From contig NZ_JAKSXN010000039.1 of the NCBI RefSeq assembly GCF_022427145.1, forward strand, positions 1 through 53,221: 53,221 nucleotides of DNA, in the 5' to 3' direction. Of the stretch, positions 35,117 to 45,578 are shown piece by piece; within the stretch, counting starts at the first letter, position 1; every line of letters begins with the position of its first letter. The stretch comes from Paenibacillus timonensis (GTDB lineage Bacteria > Bacillota > Bacilli > Paenibacillales > Paenibacillaceae). A program made the position numbers and the translations under genes. Below the pieces are notes generated by a model, which worked only from the letters and a program-made list of their open reading frames with translations, ran no database searches and was not told the origin of the DNA.

Positions 35117-36796
35117 ATGCCACACAATCCGTTGGAACAAATGAACCAGGCGCTGAGGGAAGCGATCCTGGACGCGATCGTATCCGCAGGGCTGGCGCAG
35201 CGGGAGGAAATCCCGGCGATCGTGCTGGAGGTGCCGAAGGACAAGGCCCACGGCGATTTCGCCACCAATGCGGCCATGCAGCTGTCGCGGATCGCGAAGA
35301 AGAACCCGCGCCAAATCGCCGAGGAGATTCTCGGGCAGCTGGATCACGGGAAGGCCGGGATCGAGAAGGCGGAAATCGCCGGTCCGGGGTTTATCAATTT
35401 TACGTTAAGCAAGAGTTATCTGTATCCGATTCTGCTGCAGGTGTACCGCGAGGGTGAGAACTACGGCCGTACTGCATTGGGTAATGGGAAAAAGGTACAA
35501 GTCGAGTTCGTCAGCGCCAACCCGACAGGCAGTCTGCACCTTGGACATGCCCGGGGCGCGGCCGTAGGCGATGCGCTGTGCAACGTGCTGGATTTCGCAG
35601 GTTACAACGTGACGCGCGAATACTATATTAACGACGCCGGAAACCAAATCGTCAATCTCATCAAATCGATCGAGGCCCGTTACCGCCAGGAGCTTGGACA
35701 GGACGTGGAGATGCCGGAGGACGGGTACCATGGCGAGGATATCAAAGGATTCGCCAAGGAGCTTGTCTCTGAACAAGGCGATAAGCTGCTCGGTATGCCG
35801 GAGGAAGAACGGACGGCGTTCCTGCGCAAATTCGGACTGGACAAGGAGCTAGCCAAGATTCAACGCGATCTGGAGCGGTTCCGGGTTCGCTTCGACGTCT
35901 GGTTCAGCGAAACCTCCCTATATCAGGATGGCCAAGTGGAAGCTTCGCTCGCGGAGCTGCGCGATAAAGGGCAGACCTATGAGCTGGACGGGGCGACCTG
36001 GCTGAGAACGACGGAGTACGGAGACGACAAGGACCGCGTGTTGGTGAAAAATGACGGCACGTACACGTATTTGACGCCGGACATCGCCTATCACCGGAAC
36101 AAGTATGACCGCGGCTTCGACCGGATCATCAACATCTGGGGCGCGGACCACCACGGCTATATTCCCCGGGTGAAGGCGGCGATGCAGGCGATCGGCAAGG
36201 ATCCGGAACAGCTGACCGTGTTGATCGCGCAGATGGTCAGCCTGTTCCAGGACGGCGAGAAGGTGAAAATGTCCAAGCGGACCGGCAAGGCGGTCACGAT
36301 GGTGGACTTGATGGACGAGGTTGGCGTCGACCCGATTCGCTATTTCTTTACGATGCGCAGCATGGATTCGCATCTGGATTTCGATATGGATCTGGCGATT
36401 TCGACTTCCAACGAAAATCCGGTGTATTACGTGCAATACGCGCACGCGCGGATCTGCAGCATCTTCCGTCAAGCGGAAGAGCAAGGGATCCAGGTTCCGG
36501 CCGCCGAGAGCGTGAACCTCGGCAAGCTGACGGCCGAACACGAATACGATCTGCTGCGGAAGCTCGGCGAGCTGCCGGAAGAAATCGGCGTGGCCGCGGA
36601 GAACTACGCGCCGCATCGGCTGGTCCGCTATGTGTATGAACTGGCGGCGCTGTTCCACAGCTATTACCGGGCGGAGCGCGTCATCACGGAAGACGCGGAC
36701 CAAACGGCGGCGCGGCTGGTGCTGCTCGGCGGGGTGCGCACGGCGCTTGCCAATGTGCTCCGCTTGATCGGCGTGTCCGCGCCGGACAAGATGTAA
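35117..36796 (+). CDS. argS: Arginyl-tRNA synthetase
   Basis: A 559-residue class I synthetase. The N-terminal additional domain (about 1-105) recognises the tRNA D-loop. The ATP site is HLGH in [20 protein letters not shown], and the second signature is [10 protein letters not shown]. The C-terminal DALR anticodon-binding domain ends the protein. AGGAGG upstream overlaps the end of ywiB. It is followed by a bidirectional terminator. Confidence 0.98.
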   Translation: MPHNPLEQMNQALREAILDAIVSAGLAQREEIPAIVLEVPKDKAHGDFATNAAMQLSRIAKKNPRQIAEEILGQLDHGKAGIEKAEIAGPGFINFTLSKSYLYPILLQVYREGENYGRTALGNGKKVQVEFVSANPTGSLHLGHARGAAVGDALCNVLDFAGYNVTREYYINDAGNQIVNLIKSIEARYRQELGQDVEMPEDGYHGEDIKGFAKELVSEQGDKLLGMPEEERTAFLRKFGLDKELAKIQRDLERFRVRFDVWFSETSLYQDGQVEASLAELRDKGQTYELDGATWLRTTEYGDDKDRVLVKNDGTYTYLTPDIAYHRNKYDRGFDRIINIWGADHHGYIPRVKAAMQAIGKDPEQLTVLIAQMVSLFQDGEKVKMSKRTGKAVTMVDLMDEVGVDPIRYFFTMRSMDSHLDFDMDLAISTSNENPVYYVQYAHARICSIFRQAEEQGIQVPAAESVNLGKLTAEHEYDLLRKLGELPEEIGVAAENYAPHRLVRYVYELAALFHSYYRAERVITEDADQTAARLVLLGGVRTALANVLRLIGVSAPDKM

Positions 36797-36815
36797 CTCC
36801 CGGAATCATCGTGCA

Positions 36816-36872
36816 AAAGCAGCGTCAGAGACGACTAGGCCGATACGGCGTCGCCGCTCTGACGCTGTTGCT
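36816..36872. terminator. Bidirectional terminator between argS and the S8 protease gene
   Basis: CAGCGTCAGAG (36820-36830) with CTCTGACGCTG (36857-36867), and an inner arm around ACGCCG/CGGCG. AAAA precedes it (T on the reverse strand) and TTGCTTT follows. Confidence 0.82.
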
Positions 36873-36887
36873 TTCCGGCTTGGCGCT

Positions 36888-38039
36888 TTAGCTGCTGCGC
36901 CCCGGCTTGGCGCGCAGCAGTCGCGCCGCGCTCAGCTCGCCGGCACCGCCGCCTTTGGCCCTGGCCGCGGTGCCGGGCAACGGCTTGGCGGTGCGGCGCA
37001 GGCGGCGCTTGATCTCGCCCGGCTTCATGTCCGGCTTCATCGCCAACAGCAGGGCAACGGCCCCGCTGACGTGGGAAGTCGCCATGGAGGTGCCGCTCAT
37101 TTCGCGGTAGCCGCCGCCCAGCCAGGACGAGCTGATTTTTTCGCCGGGGGCGTAGATATCGATATTGGGACCGTGGTTGCTGAAGGAGGCGATTTTGCCG
37201 TCCTTGCCGGTCGCGCCAACAGAGATCGTCTGCGGGTAGCGCGCCGGATAATCGGCGCCGCGGCCCTTTTTGTCGTTCCCCGAGGAGGCGACGACGACGA
37301 TGCCTGCGTTATGGGCTTTGCGGATGATGTTTTGCAGCGAAGTGCTGTTGCTCTTCATGCCGAAGCTCATATTTACGATGTGCATCCGGTTGCGTACGCA
37401 CCAGTCGATGCCCAAAATAATGTCGGAAACAAAAGCGGAGCCGTTATGGTCAAATGCCTTGACGGGAAAAATCAAGGACCGGGGAGCCACCCCCATCATT
37501 CCTTGCGATCCGCCGGAGGCGGCGATGGTTCCGGCGATATGCGTGCCGTGTCCGTTGTCGTCGTACGGAAGGCTGATCCGATTTAGCAGATTGATCCCTC
37601 GGGCCAGGGAATGGCGCAGGTCCGGGTGACTGAAATCAGCCCCCGTATCGATGACGCCGACTCGAATCCGGTAGCCTGTGGACACGGACCAGGTTTCCGG
37701 GGCACCGATTCGCCGCACCCCCCAAGGGATCGCGGTGGCGGTTTGCCCCTTGTTGGCCGGGGCCGGGCTATGAACGCTGACGAGGCTGTCTTCTTCGACC
37801 CATAGGCCGAAGCGGGAGCGGGCGGCCTCCCCCCGTAAACCGAGGGGGCAGATCAGCGCCTGCAGCAGCGATGAAGAACGGACATGCCGCAGCGCAGGAT
37901 GCCGGCGCTTGTGCTTGAGCAATTGACGTACGCATTCGGCGAAATCGGCCGGGTGCGCAAAGCGGATGATGCTACGACCGCTTTTTCCGGAGGCGTCGAC
38001 ATGATCGTTCAAATACCTGAGGAATCCGGAGTAGTCCAT
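36888..38039 (-). CDS. S8 family serine peptidase (subtilase), no signal peptide
   Basis: A 383-residue subtilisin-type protease. The triad is Asp131 (VGVIDTGADFSHPDLR), His164 (NGHGTHIAGT) and Ser318 (SGTSMATSHVSGAVALL), with the oxyanion Asn255 in SSGND. About 115 residues precede the catalytic domain and contain no signal peptide, so the enzyme is either intracellular or exported in an unclassical way. The C-terminus is basic and Gly/Ala-rich. ATG 38039 is chosen because GGAGGGG lies about 11 bases upstream; the open frame runs 44 codons further without a site. Confidence 0.93.
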   Translation of the reverse strand: MDYSGFLRYLNDHVDASGKSGRSIIRFAHPADFAECVRQLLKHKRRHPALRHVRSSSLLQALICPLGLRGEAARSRFGLWVEEDSLVSVHSPAPANKGQTATAIPWGVRRIGAPETWSVSTGYRIRVGVIDTGADFSHPDLRHSLARGINLLNRISLPYDDNGHGTHIAGTIAASGGSQGMMGVAPRSLIFPVKAFDHNGSAFVSDIILGIDWCVRNRMHIVNMSFGMKSNSTSLQNIIRKAHNAGIVVVASSGNDKKGRGADYPARYPQTISVGATGKDGKIASFSNHGPNIDIYAPGEKISSSWLGGGYREMSGTSMATSHVSGAVALLLAMKPDMKPGEIKRRLRRTAKPLPGTAARAKGGGAGELSAARLLRAKPGRSS

Positions 38040-38263
38040 GTATAAGTAGCCCCTCCTACAAAGCGTGTTGAAGTATAGTATGACGGTCCATTTTTCATTG
38101 AATGGGGAAGCGGCCCTGTTTTGCGGAAATGGGCCCGGCATGCCGCAATTCGCACGAATCCGGCGTGTCAAAGTACAAATCTGGACATAGGATGAAGGGA
38201 AGGCCTTGCGGCTTTCGCCAACCCAGGAGAGGGCCAGGGCCTTCTTTGGGGAAGGATACAGTC

Positions 38264-38308
38264 AAGGAGCGGAGAACCGGGGGTTCTCCGCTCCTTCCCT
38301 TTTTTTCG
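38264..38308 (+). terminator. Strong plus-strand terminator without an assigned gene
   Basis: AAGGAGCGGAGAACC (38264-38278) pairs with GGTTCTCCGCTCCTT (38282-38296), a 15-bp stem with a three-base loop, followed by CCCTTTTTTT. No plus-strand gene lies between argS, which is already terminated, and this point. It may end a small RNA or an rpoE leader transcript. A second weaker hairpin (GAAGGCC/GGGCCTTC, about 38199-38252) lies just before it. No protein gene is seen in 38040-38465. Confidence 0.8.
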
Positions 38309-38334
38309 GGCGGGCTTTGGTGTGTTTTTAAAAC

Positions 38335-38363
38335 TTGCAATTTGGTTCCAAATAGGTTTTACT
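38335..38363 (+). promoter_or_regulatory. Possible rpoE promoter
   Basis: TTGCAA (38335-38340), a 17-base spacer and TTTACT (38358-38363). The -10 is weak; TACTAT two bases later is an alternative. Confidence 0.35.
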
Positions 38364-38465
38364 ATTGTGTGATATGGATATGTTAGTGAAGGAAACCGGC
38401 CCGACGGTTAAGGTTTCATCTTTGCTTTATAGTGAACTATTTGCGTGAGAGGAAGTGTCCGTAAC

Positions 38466-39035
38466 GTGAGTACCCCCCTGAATTTGAAAATCGACCCGGA
38501 GAAGGTCCAGGAAATCCCGATGGTCGACTTGGCCTTTATGATTTTGAAAGCGGCGAATACGCCGTATTACTACCGCGACCTGATGAATGAGGTTGCCCAG
38601 CTTCGCGGCATGACCGAGGAACAAATTAACGAGGCGATTGCGCAGCTTTATACGGAAATAAATATCGATGGACGGTTCGCCTGCGTCGGCACCAACCTGT
38701 GGGGCCTGAAGCGCTGGTATCCGATCGAGCGTTCGGAAGATCCGGTCGGCAACTCCAAGCGTCCGCGCATCATTAATGATGACGACGACGATCTGGAAGA
38801 CGACGATTTCGTGGAAGAGGACGATACGTACGTATCCGACGACGAAGAGGATTACGATGCGATCGACGAGGACTCCGAAGACGAGCTGTTCCCGGATGAC
38901 GACGATGACGACGTAGAAGAAGTCGAAGACGACGAACTGCTCCCGGACGAAGAACTCGAAGACGAGGACGAACTCGCCGAAGAAGAGGAAGAACTGGAAA
39001 CCGACGAGGACTTCGACGACAGCGACGAGGATTGA
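38466..39035 (+). CDS. rpoE: DNA-directed RNA polymerase delta subunit
   Basis: A 189-residue accessory subunit of Gram-positive RNA polymerase that promotes enzyme recycling and sharpens promoter selectivity. The folded N-terminal HARE-HTH domain spans about 1-95 (QEIPMVDLAFMILKAANTPYYYRDLMNEV; LWGLKRWYP). The rest is an extremely acidic disordered tail made of Asp and Glu runs. The start is GTG 38466, 10 bases after GAGAGGAAG. Its place before pyrG is conserved in Bacillota. Confidence 0.96.
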   Translation: MSTPLNLKIDPEKVQEIPMVDLAFMILKAANTPYYYRDLMNEVAQLRGMTEEQINEAIAQLYTEINIDGRFACVGTNLWGLKRWYPIERSEDPVGNSKRPRIINDDDDDLEDDDFVEEDDTYVSDDEEDYDAIDEDSEDELFPDDDDDDVEEVEDDELLPDEELEDEDELAEEEEELETDEDFDDSDED

Positions 39036-39078
39036 TCGGCTTTGGGACAGGAGCTTCGCGGTTTTTGAGCGACATTTG

Positions 39079-39105
39079 AAGGACGGCCTGCGCCGTCCTT
39101 TTTAT
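39079..39105 (+). terminator. Terminator after rpoE
   Basis: GGACGGC and GCCGTCC with a CTGC loop, followed by TTTTT. Confidence 0.88.
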
Positions 39106-39142
39106 TGTCTTATTTTGTTCAGAGGATGCCTTCCGACTTGAC

Positions 39143-39179
39143 TTGACACGGGCAGGGGTAACGGGTAAACTATTGCATG
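39143..39179 (+). promoter_or_regulatory. pyrG promoter with a GGGC transcription start
   Basis: TTGACA (39143-39148), a 17-base spacer and TAAACT (39166-39171). The predicted start falls at 39179, where the non-template strand reads GGGCTT. That initially transcribed sequence is the one used for reiterative G addition in the pyrG gene of Bacillus when CTP is low. Confidence 0.72.
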
Positions 39180-39215
39180 GGCTTATGATTCAAACCTATA
39201 ACATATGCATTTTTT

Positions 39216-39258
39216 AAAAAGTGCCCCGACCTATTCGGGTGTCACTTTTTTGTTTTTT
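39216..39258 (+). promoter_or_regulatory. pyrG leader attenuator hairpin
   Basis: AAAAAGTG-C-CCCGA (39216-39229) pairs with TCGGG ... CACTTTTT (39235-39250), followed by a long T tract. It lies about 37 bases after the predicted start and before pyrG, so it can end transcription early. The upstream strand contains CCCC (39224-39227), to which an added G tail on the transcript could pair, preventing the hairpin. This matches the known CTP-sensing scheme; binding is inferred. Confidence 0.75.
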
Positions 39259-39306
39259 TATTGCCATTTTAGCTATGATTTACCGGATAATAGGTTACGC
39301 TAATGA

Positions 39307-40977
<1,671 letters not shown>

Positions 40978-41138
40978 GCGCGGATTGACCGCTTGTGCCA
41001 GTCCCGGGACACCCTGTCATTTTTGGCTCGACTGATTTTTTAAGGCTCTTTTTTCCAGTGGAGAAGGGTTTTGCAAATCGGGAGCGAAGTATTAGTTATG
41101 ACAAGGATTACAGGGTGGACTTGTAGGAGGGCTTTTCG

Positions 41139-41516
41139 GTGGAAGAGAAGAAAGTATTAATTGTCGACGATCAGAACGGTATCCGCATTTTATTGATGGA
41201 AGTGTTCAGCAGCGAAGGGTATAAAACGTTTCAGGCAGCCAACGGCAAAATGGCTTTGGAAATCGTCCGCAGCGATTCGCCGGATTTGGTGCTTCTCGAC
41301 ATGAAAATCCCGGGGATGGACGGGTTGGAAATCCTTAAGCATATCAAGGAGGCCAATCCGGAGATCAAGGTCATTATGATGACGGCCTACGGCGAGCTCG
41401 ATATGATCAAGGAAGCGACGGATCTTGGGGCTCTGATGCATTTTACGAAACCCTTTGACATTGATGAAATGCGTGCAGCGGTCAACATGCAGCTTAAAGG
41501 CGGAGCTCGCCTTTAG
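41139..41516 (+). CDS. spo0F: Sporulation phosphorelay response regulator Spo0F
   Basis: A 125-residue single-domain response regulator that accepts phosphate from sporulation kinases and passes it to Spo0B. The acidic pocket is Asp10-Asp11, the phosphorylated residue is Asp54 ([11 protein letters not shown]), Thr82 lies in [10 protein letters not shown] and Lys104 in TKPFDIDE. The [11 protein letters not shown] and [14 protein letters not shown] segments closely match Bacillus Spo0F, including residue numbering. No output domain is present. The start is GTG 41139 with TAGGAGGG upstream. The pyrG-spo0F-fbaA order is conserved. A sigma-H promoter could not be defined. Confidence 0.96.
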   Translation: MEEKKVLIVDDQNGIRILLMEVFSSEGYKTFQAANGKMALEIVRSDSPDLVLLDMKIPGMDGLEILKHIKEANPEIKVIMMTAYGELDMIKEATDLGALMHFTKPFDIDEMRAAVNMQLKGGARL

Positions 41517-41532
41517 GCGGTACGGCCGTGAT

Positions 41533-41601
41533 GAAGAGAAGGCCTTCTTTAGAAGAGCGGCGTTGGATCACGCGGTCTCCTAAAGGAGGCCTCTTTTTTC
41601 T
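41533..41601 (+). terminator. Terminator after spo0F
   Basis: An imperfect long stem (GAAGGCCTTCTTTAGA with TCCTAAAGGAGGCCTC, about 41536-41593) is followed by TTTTTT. Confidence 0.7.
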
Positions 41602-41666
41602 GGGATAAATCAGCACAAGGCGTTCACAAACGAAAGGAAAGCATGAATAGTATTTTTGACAGGTTG

Positions 41667-41675
41667 TGGTATAAT
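41667..41675 (+). promoter_or_regulatory. Extended -10 promoter of fbaA
   Basis: TGGTATAAT: the -10 hexamer TATAAT at 41670-41675 is perfect and carries the upstream TG. A TTGACA at 41656 is too close (8 bases) to act as its -35. The leader is about 60 bases. Confidence 0.6.
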
Positions 41676-41739
41676 AAGAAAGTGTGTGAATGTCGGCTAA
41701 ATAAGATAAAATCCCACATCCTTAGGAGGATTGAAACCC

Positions 41740-42594
41740 ATGCCATTAGTATCGATGACTGACATGTTGAACAAAGCCCTTGCAGGCAAATATGCCGTAG
41801 GCCAGTACAACATCAATAACTTGGAATGGACGCAAGCCATTCTGGCTGCAGCAGAAGAAGAGAAATCCCCGGTTATCCTGGGCGTTTCCGAAGGCGCTGC
41901 CCGTCATATGGGCGGATTCTACACCGTTGTCAAAATGGTGGAAGGCCTGCTGCATGACATGAAAATTACAGTACCTGTTGCCATTCACCTCGACCATGGT
42001 TCGAGCTTTGATAAATGTAAAGAAGCGATCGACGCCGGCTTTACTTCCGTGATGATCGACGGATCCCATCATCCGATCGACGAGAACATCGCCATGACGA
42101 AGAAAGTCGTTGAATACGCTCATGCCAAAGGCGTTTCGGTTGAAGCCGAAGTCGGCACGGTTGGCGGTCAAGAAGACGACGTTATCGGCGGCATCAAATA
42201 CGCTGACCTGGACGAGTGCGTTCGCATCGTCAAAGAAACCGGCATCGATACCCTGGCGCCTGCTTTGGGTTCCGTGCATGGTCCTTACCATGGCGAACCG
42301 AACCTCGGGTTCAAAGAAATGGAACAAATCCGTGATGCGGTTAAGCTTCCGCTCGTGCTTCATGGCGGGACAGGCATTCCGACGCATGATATCACCAAAG
42401 CGATTTCGCTCGGTACTTCCAAAATCAACGTGAACACCGAGAACCAAATTGCGTTCACGAAAGCGGTTCGTGAAGTCTTGGCTGCGAAACCGGACGCATA
42501 CGATCCTCGTAAATACATCGTTCCTGGCCGTGACGCGATCAAGGCTACGGTTGTTGGCAAAATCCGCGAGTTTGGTTCCAACAACAAAGCTTAA
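41740..42594 (+). CDS. fbaA: Class II fructose-bisphosphate aldolase
   Basis: A 284-residue zinc aldolase splitting fructose 1,6-bisphosphate in glycolysis and running in reverse in gluconeogenesis. The catalytic Asp85 and zinc ligand His86 are in [13 protein letters not shown]. Further ligands lie in [13 protein letters not shown] and LVLHGGTGI; phosphate is bound by the [10 protein letters not shown] segment. ATG 41740 has AGGAGGA 9 bases upstream; an in-frame TTG at 41731 abuts that site and is not used. The extended -10 promoter and low use of rare codons suit a highly expressed gene. Confidence 0.97.
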   Translation: MPLVSMTDMLNKALAGKYAVGQYNINNLEWTQAILAAAEEEKSPVILGVSEGAARHMGGFYTVVKMVEGLLHDMKITVPVAIHLDHGSSFDKCKEAIDAGFTSVMIDGSHHPIDENIAMTKKVVEYAHAKGVSVEAEVGTVGGQEDDVIGGIKYADLDECVRIVKETGIDTLAPALGSVHGPYHGEPNLGFKEMEQIRDAVKLPLVLHGGTGIPTHDITKAISLGTSKINVNTENQIAFTKAVREVLAAKPDAYDPRKYIVPGRDAIKATVVGKIREFGSNNKA

Positions 42595-42605
42595 GGATCA
42601 ACGCC

Positions 42606-42652
42606 AAGCGTTTGCGCCGTACTGCCTTTAGGGCGGATACGGCGCAAGCTTT
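42606..42652 (+). other. Hairpin after fbaA
   Basis: GCGCCGTA pairs with TACGGCGC with an inner CTGCC/GGGCGG arm (42614-42645). Only a weak T run (CTTTAGG) follows. It may be a partial terminator or an mRNA-stabilising structure. Confidence 0.5.
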
Positions 42653-42790
42653 AGGACGGACAAGGCCTTGGACCGTCCAGCTGAATAAGGTGACTTGGAG
42701 AGTACACCGCTTAGACGGTGTCTTTCCATTTCTGCCGTTAAAATCATGGGCTTGTGTACCGACGCAAATACGTAGGGGGATCCTGGACTT

Positions 42791-44047
42791 ATGGAGAAAT
42801 TGATGATCCGTGGCGGACGTCCGCTGCGCGGAAGCGTTTCGATCAGCGGCGCAAAAAACAGCGCGATTGCGCTAATTCCGGCTGCGATCTTGGCAGAATC
42901 CGAAGTGGTTCTGGATAACTTGCCGATTTTGAGCGACGTGGCGGTATACTCGGAGATTTTGGAGGAGCTGGGTGCCCGCGTCATGTGGGATGGCAGTCAG
43001 ATGCGCATTGATCCCACCCATATTCGTTCGATTCCGATGCCCAACGGGCCGGTAAAGAAACTGCGGGCTTCCTATTATATGATGGGGGCCATGTTAGGAC
43101 GTTTCAAAGAAGCGACCATCGGCTTGCCGGGGGGCTGCAACTTTGAGCCTCGTCCGATCGATCAGCATATCAAAGGGTTTGAGGCGTTAGGGGCAACCGT
43201 AACCAATGAACACGGTGCCATTCATTTGCATGCGAAAGAGCTGCGCGGCGCGAAGGTTTACCTGGACGTCAGCAGCGTTGGAGCGACGATTAATATTATG
43301 CTGGCGGCGACAAGAGCCAAAGGCGCTACGATTATCGAAAATGCGGCGAAAGAGCCTGAAATTATAGATGTGGCCACCTTGTTGAACTCCATGGGGGCAG
43401 TGATTAAAGGGGCGGGTACGGAGACGATCCGGATTGAAGGCGTCAACGAGCTGAAAGGTTGCCGCCATTCGATTATTCCCGACCGAATCCAGGCCGGGAC
43501 TTATATGATTGCTGCTGCAGCGACGCAGGGCGATGTTTTGATCGACGGCGTCATTCCGAAACACTTGGAAGCGTTGACCGCCAAACTGCTGGAGATGGGT
43601 GCCGAGGTGGATGAACTTGACGAGAGCATCCGGGTGATCGGTCGTCCGGACTACCATCACGTTGACGTCAAGGCGTTAGTCTACCCCGGTTTTCCGACGG
43701 ATATTCAATCGCCGATGACCAGTTTGCTTACGCAGGCGAGGGGAGTCAGCGTGCTAAGCGATTTTGTGTACAGCAACCGGTTTAAGCATGTGCCGGAGCT
43801 GGTCCGGATGGGAGCGAAAATCCGCGTGGAGGGCCGTTCGGCCATCATCGAAGGCGGACCGCTCAATGCGGCCAAAGTCAAAGCGGCCGATTTGCGCGCG
43901 GGTGCGGCGCTGGTCGTAGCCGGGTTAACCGTGCCGGAGGGCATTACCGAGGTCTTCGGCGTAGAGCTGATCGACCGGGGGTATGATCATCTGGTCCCGA
44001 ATTTGCGCGCTTTGGGTGCCGACGTTTGGCGAGAGACGGAAGAATAA
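42791..44047 (+). CDS. murA: UDP-N-acetylglucosamine 1-carboxyvinyltransferase
   Basis: This 418-residue enzyme transfers enolpyruvate from PEP to UDP-GlcNAc, the first committed step of peptidoglycan synthesis and the target of fosfomycin. Substrate residues Lys22-Asn23 are in SGAKNSA, and the reactive Cys116 is in [14 protein letters not shown]. The two-domain inverted alpha/beta repeat is full length. Its position between fbaA and rho corresponds to the second copy of Bacillus (murAB, also called murZ); another murA is probably elsewhere in the genome. GGGGGA precedes ATG 42791. The 196-base gap upstream holds only the fbaA hairpin. Confidence 0.96.
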   Translation: MEKLMIRGGRPLRGSVSISGAKNSAIALIPAAILAESEVVLDNLPILSDVAVYSEILEELGARVMWDGSQMRIDPTHIRSIPMPNGPVKKLRASYYMMGAMLGRFKEATIGLPGGCNFEPRPIDQHIKGFEALGATVTNEHGAIHLHAKELRGAKVYLDVSSVGATINIMLAATRAKGATIIENAAKEPEIIDVATLLNSMGAVIKGAGTETIRIEGVNELKGCRHSIIPDRIQAGTYMIAAAATQGDVLIDGVIPKHLEALTAKLLEMGAEVDELDESIRVIGRPDYHHVDVKALVYPGFPTDIQSPMTSLLTQARGVSVLSDFVYSNRFKHVPELVRMGAKIRVEGRSAIIEGGPLNAAKVKAADLRAGAALVVAGLTVPEGITEVFGVELIDRGYDHLVPNLRALGADVWRETEE

Positions 44048-44127
44048 CTTTCCGCTCTCGCGCATAAGTTGCCAAGGATGGGGCATACTAGGCGAATGAG
44101 TCTATCATTACGCCATACTTCATAGAT

Positions 44128-44142
44128 TTCAATAAAATTGAA
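44128..44142 (+). promoter_or_regulatory. Perfect dyad in the rho leader
   Basis: TTCAAT-AAA-ATTGAA, 15 bp, ending just before the rho ribosome site (AGGTGG). The position would suit an operator or a small hairpin covering the translation start. No regulator is known to me. Confidence 0.4.
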
Positions 44143-44159
44143 TAGGTGGTTATTTTAAT

Positions 44160-45524
44160 ATGGATCTACAAATCGCCGATCTGGAAGGGATGAAGCTTAC
44201 CGAGCTGTACAAGCTGGCGAAGCAGTATCAGATTCCTTATTACGGCCAATTAAAGAAGAAAGAATTGATTTTCGCCATTTTAAGGGCACAGGCTGAACAA
44301 AGCGGCCTCATGTTTATGGAAGGCGTGCTCGAGATTTTACCGGAAGGGTACGGATTCCTGAGACCGATTAATTATTTGCCCAGCACGGAAGACATTTACA
44401 TTTCCGCTTCGCAAATTCGCAAGTTTGATCTGCGTACCGGGGATCTCGTATCCGGGAAGTGCCGAACGCCGAAGGAAAACGAGAGATATTTCGGCCTCCT
44501 GCAAGTCAACGCCGTCAACGGCGAAAACCCGGCCATCGCGGCGGAACGTCTGCATTTCCCTGCGCTGACTCCACTCTATCCGCAGACCAAATTGGTGCTT
44601 GAAACTTCCCCAAATCATCTATCCACCCGCATTATGGATTTGCTTGCCCCGGTCGGACTAGGCCAACGCGGTTTGATCGTGGCGCCGCCTAAAGCAGGGA
44701 AGACCTTGCTGCTTAAGGAAATCGCCAACAGCATCTCCACCAACAATCCCGACATTGAGTTATTCGTATTGTTGATCGACGAACGTCCGGAAGAAGTTAC
44801 CGACATGCAGCGTTCGGTCAAAGGCGAAGTGATCGCTTCTACGTTTGACGAGCTGCCGGAGAATCATATCAAGGTGGCGGAGCTTGTGTTGCAGCGCGCT
44901 TTGCGTCTGGTGGAGCACAAGAAGGACGTCGTGATTTTGCTGGATAGCATTACGCGTCTGGCCCGCGCCTATAACTTGGTTGTTCCGCCGTCGGGGCGGA
45001 CGCTCAGCGGGGGGATCGATCCGGCCGCCTTCCATCGTCCGAAGCGTTTCTTCGGTTCGGCCCGAAATGTGGAAGAGGGCGGCAGCTTGACGATTTTGGC
45101 AACGGCTTTGGTGGATACCGGTTCGCGGATGGACGATATTATTTATGAGGAATTCAAAGGCACCGGTAACATGGAGCTGCATCTGGATCGCAAGCTGGCG
45201 GAACGCCGGATTTTCCCGGCCATCGATATTCGCCGCTCGGGCACGCGCCGCGAGGAAGTGTTGCTCAGCAAGGAAGAGCTGGATACGATCTGGTCGATTC
45301 GCAAGAACATGAACGATTCTTACGACTTTGTCGAAGGGTTCCTGAAAAAGCTGCGTGACTGCAAGACCAATGCCGAATTCCTGGCTTCCTTCGATGTTTC
45401 CGGCAACACCCCTTCGGGTGGCGGCAACGGCGGGGCGCGTCGTCCGGTTCGGTCGGGTTCTACGTCTTCGCGGGCGGGCTCGTCTTCTACGGGCGCCGGA
45501 TCCACGCATAATTCTACGGTATAA
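44160..45524 (+). CDS. rho: Transcription termination factor Rho
   Basis: A 454-residue hexameric RNA helicase that releases RNA polymerase. The N-terminal helical domain (about 1-45) and the cold-shock-like RNA-binding domain (EGYGFLRP) are followed by the ATPase: P-loop APPKAGKT, Walker [16 protein letters not shown] and the Q/R-loop region [22 protein letters not shown] Gly/Ser/Arg-rich disordered tail of about 45 residues ([14 protein letters not shown] onward) extends past the usual end. The gene order murA-rho-rpmE is conserved, with a radical SAM gene inserted here. Confidence 0.98.
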   Translation: MDLQIADLEGMKLTELYKLAKQYQIPYYGQLKKKELIFAILRAQAEQSGLMFMEGVLEILPEGYGFLRPINYLPSTEDIYISASQIRKFDLRTGDLVSGKCRTPKENERYFGLLQVNAVNGENPAIAAERLHFPALTPLYPQTKLVLETSPNHLSTRIMDLLAPVGLGQRGLIVAPPKAGKTLLLKEIANSISTNNPDIELFVLLIDERPEEVTDMQRSVKGEVIASTFDELPENHIKVAELVLQRALRLVEHKKDVVILLDSITRLARAYNLVVPPSGRTLSGGIDPAAFHRPKRFFGSARNVEEGGSLTILATALVDTGSRMDDIIYEEFKGTGNMELHLDRKLAERRIFPAIDIRRSGTRREEVLLSKEELDTIWSIRKNMNDSYDFVEGFLKKLRDCKTNAEFLASFDVSGNTPSGGGNGGARRPVRSGSTSSRAGSSSTGAGSTHNSTV

Positions 45525-45578
45525 GAGATCCATCGGGAGAGCTGTCTTCCCGTTGATGAATATAAAGAGGAGAACAAC

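Noticed and set aside
41656..41675. TTGACA and TATAAT upstream of fbaA as a standard promoter pair
   Set aside because: The spacer is only 8 bases, so the two cannot act together. The extended -10 is used instead.
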